Source: Pirellula sp. (lineage in GTDB: Bacteria > Planctomycetota > Planctomycetia > Pirellulales > PNKZ01). From it: a DNA stretch of 64,000 nt. The notes below the pieces were generated by a model that did no database searches, had not been told where the DNA came from, and saw only the letters and a program-made list of their open reading frames with translations. Of the stretch, positions 58,021-64,000 are shown in pieces. Numbering within the stretch: position 1 is the first letter of the stretch; every line of letters begins with the position of its first letter. The stretch covers positions 51,981-115,980 of the forward strand of contig PNKZ01000021.1 in the NCBI GenBank assembly GCA_013822735.1. The letters are read 5' to 3'. The position numbers and the translations under genes are program-made.

Positions 58021-58521
58021 CTAGATGCCCATACCGACGAAACCCCCTCGACGTTCAAACTCCATTTCCGCAAGCACGAGCCGCTCGCGCGTACGGTTCA
58101 GATCGCCCGCTACCGCGTACTGATTGAACTCGAGCATGACCGCACGGCTGACGGCCTCGCGAAACCAAGCCACGACCGGTTCCGTCAACCAGACGCAGTT
58201 CTCCGAGCACAACTCAACCCGCAGATCGGCTCCGGCGGCCTGCTCATCGCGGGCGTCGGTCGTAATGGTACCGTCGAACGTGAACTCCAAAACGCCTTCA
58301 TTCGGCTGATTACTCAAATGAAAACGGCAAAAGCCGTTCTGCAAGTAGTAGGTATTGAACGAACCGTGCTTATGCAGCGCGCTCTTGATGCGCTCGCAGC
58401 GGGCACGAAAGCGCGGTGACGCATCGAGAGGAATATCCCAACGCACGATGGAGCGTAGCGGGAGACAATCGAAGCGAATATCCACGGGGCGTTCTCGGTT
58501 CTCGGCGTCGGCGCTATTCAT
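58021..58521 (-). CDS. hypothetical protein, 166 aa
   Basis: A compact soluble alpha/beta protein containing 'YYLQNGFCRFHLSNQPNEGVLEFTFDGTI' and 'WFREAVSRAVMLEFNQYA' segments. No signal, no Cys pairs suggesting metal binding. I have seen this pattern in planctomycete proteins of unknown role. Its ATG overlaps the stop of the winged-helix gene by 4 bases, so it is coupled to that regulator. Confidence 0.68.
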   Translation of the reverse strand: MNSADAENRERPVDIRFDCLPLRSIVRWDIPLDASPRFRARCERIKSALHKHGSFNTYYLQNGFCRFHLSNQPNEGVLEFTFDGTITTDARDEQAAGADLRVELCSENCVWLTEPVVAWFREAVSRAVMLEFNQYAVAGDLNRTRERLVLAEMEFERRGGFVGMGI

Positions 58522-59186
58522 GACGTTACCTCTTCATTCCCGAGCGCCGAATCGGCGACAAACCGATAGCCGACGCCTCGAATCGTTTGCAACCTGTTTG
58601 CGGCGCGACCCAATTTGCGCCGCAAGTTCACCATCTGCACGTCGATCGAACGATCGTCGACGGGGTAATCGAGCCCTTTGTAAGCCAGCACGATCTCACG
58701 GCGCGTAAATACGATACCGGGTTGATCGGCAAGCACCGCGAGTAAGTCAAATTCACTTTTCGTAAGTACGATCGATCTGCCGTCGACGCGCACTTCGCGT
58801 CGCGGAAGATCGATCAAAAGTTCGTCGAAGCGCAGCAATCGCTCGGCGACGTGCGCGTGCACTTCGTAGCGGGGCAAATCCTGCAATTCCGCGCCTCGTG
58901 CCGCCGGCAATCCGACGCTTCCAAATCGTGAACGGAGCAGTTTCAGGATTTCGGACACGGAGGCCGCCGAGTCGATCGGCAGCTGCAAGATCGTCGCATC
59001 GTCGTGAGCGCCGATCGGAAGCCGCTCGGGCGCGGACAGATGCTCGTTGAACAGCCCGGCCCCATTTCTTGAAGCGCCCGATTGCAACACGACGATGAAC
59101 GTCGTTCCGGCGCGTTGCGGCGCGCCAACGCTCCGACCCATCGGTGTCGAGGATGATCCGCGGTGCTGTTGGGTGACCATGCTCAC
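58518..59186 (-). CDS. OmpR-type winged-helix regulator lacking a canonical receiver, 222 aa
   Basis: The C-terminal effector domain (about 120-215) is a clear Trans_reg_C fold: FDELLIDLPRREVRVDGRSIVLTKSEFDLLAVLADQPGIVFTRREI followed by the VDVQMVNLRRKLG recognition helix and RGVGYRF wing. The N-terminal 115 residues are short for a receiver and lack the DD...D...K residues of phosphorylatable domains, so signalling by a kinase is unlikely. No histidine kinase is adjacent. It could be an orphan regulator controlled by the overlapping 166-residue protein. Confidence 0.8.
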   Translation of the reverse strand: MSMVTQQHRGSSSTPMGRSVGAPQRAGTTFIVVLQSGASRNGAGLFNEHLSAPERLPIGAHDDATILQLPIDSAASVSEILKLLRSRFGSVGLPAARGAELQDLPRYEVHAHVAERLLRFDELLIDLPRREVRVDGRSIVLTKSEFDLLAVLADQPGIVFTRREIVLAYKGLDYPVDDRSIDVQMVNLRRKLGRAANRLQTIRGVGYRFVADSALGNEEVTS

Positions 59187-59620
59187 GACGTGAAACTCCT
59201 AGTTCAGCAATGCCTGCGACATAGAACTACGCGATTTGCGTACCAGAGGTACAGTTCGCCTCTTTTCACCGATTAACAGCGACTTCGTGAACTAGAGCAT
59301 CCCATTCGCTGGGGCGGGCCGTTGCATACGACGGAAATGCCGCTCCGCATCACGGGTCACGTCCGTCGCATGCAAATGCGGAGGCCCTGAGCACCGGCGC
59401 ATCGGAACCTCGCGTCAGGCTGGGAAGCGTCGAATTCCGCAGAATCGATACGAGCCCGTGTTTGCGGCCTGTGAGGTTCGCGCCTTTTTGGATTGGCCTC
59501 GCGGCATTGGCGCAATCGTTGCGTCGTATTCTGCACGTCGCCGCACCGACACGAAGTCGAACCGCGACGAACGACTCACTTCCGTCGGAATCCAATCATC
59601 AGCATCGCGGGGAGTTTGCC
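59187..59620. other. intergenic stretch, 434 bp
   Basis: No gene of normal size. A plus-strand frame runs through it but shows no start signal before 59621. It presumably holds promoters of the minus-strand regulator and of the micro-ORF/BON unit; none could be placed. Confidence 0.4.
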
Positions 59621-59701
59621 ATGAAGATCTGCATCTGTAGTCCGTCGAGCATCCGTTACCAGCCGCACTATTTTCACAGTTTGCTCACGACGACTACCTA
59701 A
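59621..59701 (+). CDS. possible 26-aa micro-ORF, leader or peptide gene
   Basis: ATG 59621 is preceded by GGGGAG seven bases upstream and reads MKICICSPSSIRYQPHYFHSL followed by a run of Thr and TAA 59699-59701. It overlaps the ribosome-binding site of the BON gene, which starts 12 bases later. It could be a leader peptide coupled to the BON gene, or chance; two Cys and a hydrophobic patch are the only features. Confidence 0.4.
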   Translation: MKICICSPSSIRYQPHYFHSLLTTTT

Positions 59702-59712
59702 GGACTTTTCCC

Positions 59713-60051
59713 ATGGCCGAACTGACTCTTACTTCCCCGAATCTGGATGAAAGCACGACTCCCGTGACCGATCGATTGTTGAGCTTGCGCGTCGCGCATG
59801 CGCTGGCGGAAACCGACGTGCCGATCTTGCGGACCTTGGATGTCGCCACGAACGAAGGCGTCGTGGTCTTGCGCGGCCGAGTGCGCAACTACTACGAACG
59901 GCAACTCGCCTACGTGCGCGCCCGTCGCGTGCCGGGCGTGCGTCGCGTGACGGATGAGATTACCGTCGCGCAATCTCAAGAGGCAGCCGACGGCCTCTCA
60001 CTTTTGAGCCGCAGGTGGCTCAACTCGGCTCCCGTGCTGCAATCGGCCTAG
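59713..60051 (+). CDS. BON-domain protein, 112 aa
   Basis: A single BON domain over residues about 20-90: DRLLSLRVAHALAETDVPILRTLDVATNEGVVVLRGRVRNYYERQLAYVRARRVPGVRRVTDEITV shows the alternating helix and 'VxLxGxV' strand pattern, with the family Gly in the middle. There is no signal peptide, unlike OsmY. Such short cytoplasmic BON proteins are common in planctomycetes and tied to stress or membrane contacts. RBS AAGGA precedes the ATG. A 16-bp tandem repeat and terminator follow. Confidence 0.85.
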   Translation: MAELTLTSPNLDESTTPVTDRLLSLRVAHALAETDVPILRTLDVATNEGVVVLRGRVRNYYERQLAYVRARRVPGVRRVTDEITVAQSQEAADGLSLLSRRWLNSAPVLQSA

Positions 60052-60052
60052 C

Positions 60053-60100
60053 ACAATTTGATCGGGTGACAATTTGATTGGGTGACAATGTGATCGGGTG
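60053..60100 (+). repeat. three tandem 16-bp repeats
   Basis: ACAATTTGATCGGGTG at 60053-60068, ACAATTTGATTGGGTG at 60069-60084 and ACAATGTGATCGGGTG at 60085-60100. They start just after the BON stop and end before the terminator at 60113. Confidence 0.9.
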
Positions 60101-60112
60101 GCATCGATCGAT

Positions 60113-60147
60113 CGGCGGCGGTCCAACGGGCCGCCGCCGTTTTTTTT
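60113..60147 (+). terminator. intrinsic terminator of the BON gene
   Basis: CGGCGGCGG (60113-60121) pairs with CCGCCGCCG (60131-60139) and is followed by eight T (60140-60147). It sits between the BON gene and the convergent end of the encapsulin operon and may stop both, but only the plus direction has a T-run. Confidence 0.9.
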
Positions 60148-60148
60148 G

Positions 60149-61927
60149 TTATTGCCGAGCGATGCGTTTCACGGCATCGACCAGCCGGTCAATTTCGTCG
60201 CGCGTGTTGTAGATCGAGAACGACGGCCGCACCGTGGTTTCCACGCCCATGCGTCGCAGCGAAGGTTGCGAGCAATGATGCCCGGCCCGCACGGCGATCC
60301 CTTCTTGGTCGAGCATCTTGCCGACTTCTTCCGTACGCCGCTCGCGCATCACGAACGACACCACGCTTACCTTTTCACGGGCCGTGCCGATGATGCGCAG
60401 CCCGTTGATGCGCGAAAGCCCTTCGGTGGCGTATTGCGTGAGGTCGTGCTCGTGGCGACTGATGTTCGGCAATCCGAGCTTGGAGACATAGTCGAGCGCG
60501 TAGCCGAGCCCCACGGCGTCGGCGATGTTCGGCGTACCGGCTTCAAACTTCGCCGGCGGATCGCTGTAGCTGGTTTCTTCAAACGTCACGTTCTTGATCA
60601 TGTTGCCGCCGCCCTGCCAGGCGGGCATGATCTCTTGCACTTCTTCCTTCGCAAAGACGACGCCGATGCCCGTCGGCCCGAAGATCTTGTGACCGGAGAA
60701 GACGAAGAAGTCGGCCCCCAGGGCCTGCATATTCACCGGAATGTGCGAGACGGATTGGGCACCGTCGATCAGCACGCGAGCGTTGTAACGCTTCGCCATC
60801 TGCGTCATTTCCATAACCGGCAAGATCGTGCCCAGGCTGTTCGAGGCCTGCGTTAGTGCCACGAACTTCGTGCGTGGGCCGAGCAAGCGCTGGTATTCCT
60901 CCAGCATGATCTCGCCGCGATCAGTGACCGGAATCACGCGAATGACGGCGCCCGTCTCTTTGGCGACCATCTGCCAAGGCACGATGTTGGCATGGTGCTC
61001 CAGGTTCGACAGCACGATCTCGTCGCCTGGTTGGAAGAACTTCTTGCCGTAAGTCTTCGCGACGAGGTTGATCCCCTCGGTCGTACCGCGGACGAAGATG
61101 ATCTCTTTCACACTTGAGGCGCCGAGGAAGACCTGCACCTTCTGGCGCGCTTGCTCGTAAGCGTCGGTCGAGCGGGCCGCCAAGGTGTGCGCGCCGCGGT
61201 GGATGTTCGAATTGTCGTTCTCGTAGAACCGCGAAATCGCGTCGATCACCGATTGCGGCTTCTGCGTCGTCGCGGCATTGTCGAACCAAGCGAGCGGTTT
61301 GCCGTGAATCTTCTGCCGCAAGATCGGGAAGTCGCGACGAATGGCGGCGACGTCAAACGGCCGCGAGCTCTCCGAAGGGAGCGAACCCGGCGCGAAAATA
61401 CGCTTCAGCACATCGTGGTTCGGGTCACCTGCGCCCGCGCCGGAGGGAGTCGCGTGGTTCGCACGAATGCTGCGCACGAAATCGGCGAGGCCCGCATACT
61501 GGTCGCCGCGTGCGGGCGCGGACGACGGCGCAAAGCCTGACGGTGCAAAACCTGACGGTGCAGCAGGCGCGCCAAAGCCGCCGGGAGGCGAGATCGCGGC
61601 GCCCGGCACGCCGGGCAGGTTCGGCACTTCCGATCCGACGTGCATCGGACCGGGGACGCCGGGATGAAACTCCGTGGGACCGTTTGTCGAGGCGTAGCCC
61701 ATGCCGAGAGGAGGCGTGGAGCCGGATGGCGAGAATCCCGACGAGCCCGAAGGCGCCTGTCCCGGTGCGAGCGAAACCGCGCTCGCCGGATCGGCATAGC
61801 CGCCTGCTTGCTGCGGCAGGTGCCCGGCGTCGATCTCGTTTTTCGGCGGCAGGCTCGCGCCGGGCAACTCATTGAAGAGCCGCGTGGCGATCTCGGCGAT
61901 CAGGCTCGGAGATATATCATTCGTCAT
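60149..61927 (-). CDS. SufS-type cysteine desulfurase with 190-residue N-terminal extension, encapsulin cargo candidate
   Basis: The C-terminal 402 residues are a complete SufS/CsdA-like group II desulfurase: AWFDNAATTQKP, HRGAHTLA, FVRGTTEGIN, the PLP Lys414 in FSGHKIFG and the persulfide Cys552 in RAGHHCSQP. It takes sulfur from cysteine. The first 190 residues are absent from ordinary SufS: a helical start (SPSLIAEIATRLFNEL), then a Pro/Gly/Ser/Ala-rich, apparently disordered stretch with PSGFAPSGFAP repeats and short motifs. Family 2 encapsulin cargo desulfurases carry just such a loading domain. It lies 91 bases downstream of a shell gene. ATG 61927 was chosen over an upstream start at 61993 inside the gap. 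Confidence 0.9.
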   Translation of the reverse strand: MTNDISPSLIAEIATRLFNELPGASLPPKNEIDAGHLPQQAGGYADPASAVSLAPGQAPSGSSGFSPSGSTPPLGMGYASTNGPTEFHPGVPGPMHVGSEVPNLPGVPGAAISPPGGFGAPAAPSGFAPSGFAPSSAPARGDQYAGLADFVRSIRANHATPSGAGAGDPNHDVLKRIFAPGSLPSESSRPFDVAAIRRDFPILRQKIHGKPLAWFDNAATTQKPQSVIDAISRFYENDNSNIHRGAHTLAARSTDAYEQARQKVQVFLGASSVKEIIFVRGTTEGINLVAKTYGKKFFQPGDEIVLSNLEHHANIVPWQMVAKETGAVIRVIPVTDRGEIMLEEYQRLLGPRTKFVALTQASNSLGTILPVMEMTQMAKRYNARVLIDGAQSVSHIPVNMQALGADFFVFSGHKIFGPTGIGVVFAKEEVQEIMPAWQGGGNMIKNVTFEETSYSDPPAKFEAGTPNIADAVGLGYALDYVSKLGLPNISRHEHDLTQYATEGLSRINGLRIIGTAREKVSVVSFVMRERRTEEVGKMLDQEGIAVRAGHHCSQPSLRRMGVETTVRPSFSIYNTRDEIDRLVDAVKRIARQ

Positions 61928-62018
61928 GACGGCATCTTTCACGGCAAGGCACGGTCGAGTCACCAGAGAGCATCCTCGTGAGCTGAAGCTCACTCACACG
62001 GCCGAAAACTAGCGGGCC

Positions 62019-63458
62019 TTACTTAGGAGTTGCTTTGCGATGTTCGTAGTCGTGGTAGTAGCCGACTTCTACGTTCTCCAACACGCCGAGAGCGTCGTCG
62101 GTGAGCACGGCACAGGAGAAGTAGAGCGTGAGCAAGTAGCTCGCCACGCCCAGGCTATCCAAGCCCATCAACCGCGCCGAAAGGCTCGGCATGATCTCGC
62201 CGGGGATGCCGGCCTGATGCAAGCCGACGACGCCCTGATCGGCCTCGCCCGTGCGCAGTAGGAGGATGCTCGTGGTGCCGTACCACTGGTTCGAGCGATA
62301 GTTGCTCTTCACTTCAAGCTTGTCGCACGGCACCAGCGGAATGCCGCGCCACGTGATGACCGGCGTGCCGAAGAGGTCGATCGTCGGCGGCGGCGTGCCG
62401 CGCCAGGTGCATTCCCGTTCGAAGGCTGCAATCGCCTTCGGATGCGCCAAGAAGAAGGCCGGCTTCTTCCAAACCAGCGCCAGCAGTTCATCCAGGTCGT
62501 CCGGCGTCGGAGCGCCGTAGCGCGTGCTGATTCGCATCGCCGGGTCGGCCGAATGCAACAGGCCGAACTTCTTGCTATTGATCAGGTCCCACTCTTGGCG
62601 CTCTTTGATGCCTTCGATCGTCAGCCGCATTTGCTCCTGCAGCTGATCGTACGGGCCGTTGTAAAGGTCCGACACGCGCGTATGCACGCGCACCACGGTT
62701 TGCACGGCCGAAAGCGAGTATTCCCGCGGGTGTTCGGAGTAGTCGACGAAGGTCTCGGGAATCTCGACGTTCTCGGCGAAGCCTGAAACCAAGTCGATAT
62801 TCCGCTCGCCGTAACGGTTCACGGTCGACTGTAGTTCTTGATGTTCGGTAATCGCCCGGCGAAACTCGTCGAGCAGGTTCGGCTCTTCCGCCAGCGCGGC
62901 ATCCAGATCCTTGCGCGACAAGGTCAACAGCACGCACGGCGTGATCGTACGAATCGTGACGTCCGACGGCTTATCGCTCACCAAATCGCTCTCGCCGAAG
63001 TATTCGCCTTCGCTCAAGAGCGCGAGCCGCAGATCGGAGCCGTGCACGCCCTTGCTGAGAACTTCCACTTGTCCTTGGGCGATGATGAAGAAGTCGCTCC
63101 GGTCTTCCCCTTCGACGAGCAACTTATTGCCGAGCGAAACATTCGCGGTGCTGAAGCGCGAGGCCATCCGGCCGATGATGACGTCCGAGAGCTTCGAAAA
63201 GAGCGGCACGCTCCGGAGCGATTCCGGTGCGAAGGAAGCCTTTTCGCCGGTCACGTCGACGCCGATGCGCTCGGCCTTCGAAAGTTCGACCTTCGTGCGA
63301 TTCACACGGTAGGTACCGCCATCGACCTGCACCCACGGCAACAAGCTCAGCGACCACCGCGGGGTGATCGACATCATCTTCGGCGAGGTCTTGGTCGTGT
63401 TCGCGAGATTGCGAGCCGTCGCAGTGGTCACGCTACGTTGCAGTAAGTTGTCGGACAT
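62019..63458 (-). CDS. Family 2B encapsulin shell protein with cyclic-nucleotide-binding-like domain, 479 aa
   Basis: Residues about 1-75 and 200-479 are the HK97-fold shell of Family 2 encapsulins (NEYGERNIDLVSGF-like region, EMRLTIEGI, and the C-terminal GIPGEIMPSLSARLMGLDSLG..LLTLYFSCAV block). Inserted at about 83-195 is a cNMP-binding-fold domain (PLFSKLSDVIIGRMA...GEYFGESDLVSDKPSDVTIR), which defines Family 2B. The Arg of the phosphate-binding PR-A motif is replaced by Ser in PSD, so cyclic-nucleotide binding is doubtful. It assembles into protein nanocompartments. It lies 76 bases downstream of a second shell gene and 91 bases upstream of its likely cargo. Confidence 0.9.
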   Translation of the reverse strand: MSDNLLQRSVTTATARNLANTTKTSPKMMSITPRWSLSLLPWVQVDGGTYRVNRTKVELSKAERIGVDVTGEKASFAPESLRSVPLFSKLSDVIIGRMASRFSTANVSLGNKLLVEGEDRSDFFIIAQGQVEVLSKGVHGSDLRLALLSEGEYFGESDLVSDKPSDVTIRTITPCVLLTLSRKDLDAALAEEPNLLDEFRRAITEHQELQSTVNRYGERNIDLVSGFAENVEIPETFVDYSEHPREYSLSAVQTVVRVHTRVSDLYNGPYDQLQEQMRLTIEGIKERQEWDLINSKKFGLLHSADPAMRISTRYGAPTPDDLDELLALVWKKPAFFLAHPKAIAAFERECTWRGTPPPTIDLFGTPVITWRGIPLVPCDKLEVKSNYRSNQWYGTTSILLLRTGEADQGVVGLHQAGIPGEIMPSLSARLMGLDSLGVASYLLTLYFSCAVLTDDALGVLENVEVGYYHDYEHRKATPK

Positions 63459-63534
63459 CGTGTGACAAACCTTTCCTTGGATTCCGCGGACGCTTTATCT
63501 AAATATCGAGGGGAGCAAACCAAACCGACGGAGC

Positions 63535-64000
63535 TTAGATTCCCAAACCGTCTTGAAAACCGTGCAGGCCGCGATGTTCGTAGTCGTGGTAGTAGCCGAC
63601 TTCCACGTTTTCCAGCACGCCGAGCGCGTCGTCCGTCTGCACGGCGCACGAGAAGTAGAGTGTCAGGAGGTAGCTCGCCACGCCCAGGCTATCGAGGCCC
63701 ATCAGCCGCGCCGAAAGGCTCGGCATGATCTCGCCCGGAATGCCGGCCTGATGCAAGCCGACGACCCCTTGATCGGCATCGCCGACGCGCATGAGCAGAA
63801 TGCTCGTGGTGCCGTACCAGCGGTTGCCGGAGTACTTGTTCTTCATCTCCAGCTTGTCGCATGGAATGAGCGGAATGCCGCGCCACGTGATGACCGGTAC
63901 GCCGAACATGTCGATCGTCGGCGGCGGCACGCCGCGCCAGGTGCACTCGCGCGCGAAGGCCGCAATCGCCTTGGGATGCGCCAAAAAGAACGCGGGCTTC
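63535..64000 (-). CDS. second encapsulin shell protein, partial (continues past the window)
   Basis: Only the C-terminal 155 residues are visible. They are nearly identical in register to the last 145 residues of the adjacent shell protein (about 88 percent by eye), differing mainly in the tail (EHRGLHGFQDGLGI against EHRKATPK) and a small cluster near NKYSGNR. The 5' end and any CBD insert lie beyond base 64000. The two genes are in tandem on the same strand, so this is a two-shell encapsulin locus. A recent duplication is likely. Confidence 0.88.
   Translation of the reverse strand, partial: KPAFFLAHPKAIAAFARECTWRGVPPPTIDMFGVPVITWRGIPLIPCDKLEMKNKYSGNRWYGTTSILLMRVGDADQGVVGLHQAGIPGEIMPSLSARLMGLDSLGVASYLLTLYFSCAVQTDDALGVLENVEVGYYHDYEHRGLHGFQDGLGI

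Noticed and set aside
59462..59620. N-terminal extension of the micro-ORF
   Set aside because: No start signal or coding character; only the last 26 codons are preceded by a ribosome-binding site.

Overview
The window looks like a chromosomal segment from a planctomycete, most likely of the Pirellulales. It is GC-rich and carries three DUF1501 proteins, a DUF1549/DUF1553 planctomycete cytochrome, a DUF1080 protein, a ceramidase-like Tat protein, many small secreted proteins of unknown function, and several kinds of dispersed palindromic repeat between genes. No rRNA, tRNA, CRISPR array or complete insertion sequence was seen. Assignments were made by reading motifs by eye; no database was searched.

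Region by region. 1-3250: an integron gene-cassette array with five recognisable attC sites, six small cassette-type genes and no integrase inside the window. 3600-10260: a TPR protein, a small membrane-anchored protein, a benzoylformate decarboxylase-like ThDP enzyme convergent with a DASS transporter, and a secreted esterase. 10560-16500: two DUF1501 proteins, a less GC-rich beta-propeller-like gene, a thioesterase and a secreted aldose 1-epimerase. 16600-22550 (minus strand): a beta-CASP metallo-beta-lactamase nuclease, a prepilin-peptidase homologue that appears to lack its second catalytic aspartate, and topoisomerase VI subunits A and B. 22900-27110: two small secreted proteins, then a MarR / flavin halogenase-like / Kef-type antiporter operon. 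27230-29820: a TacA-TacT type toxin-antitoxin pair behind acetolactate synthase. 30130-35860: a DUF1501 and DUF1549/1553 cytochrome operon and two envelope proteins. 36500-41920: a pilin-like peptide, LL-diaminopimelate aminotransferase and GyrA.

42070-48310: a nucleotide-sugar cluster (GDP-mannose 4,6-dehydratase, a GDP-deoxyhexose reductase-like enzyme and UDP-glucose dehydrogenase) followed by a histidine kinase and a sigma-54 activator, probably for cell-surface polysaccharide. 48320-53470: a divergent sugar-acid type catabolic locus (Gfo/Idh/MocA, SDR, SSS symporter, NAL/DapA lyase). 53480-59190: hydrolases, DUF1080, cysteine synthase with a clear terminator, and a winged-helix regulator without a usable receiver. 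59620-60150: a micro-ORF and a BON protein. 60149-64000 (minus strand): the most interesting locus, a probable Family 2B encapsulin operon. It has two closely similar shell proteins (one cut by the window end), the complete one carrying a cyclic-nucleotide-binding-like domain, followed by a SufS-type cysteine desulfurase with a 190-residue Pro/Gly/Ser-rich N-terminal extension of the kind used to load cargo.

Two systems therefore stand out: the two-shell encapsulin with its desulfurase cargo at the right end, and the cassette array at the left end.
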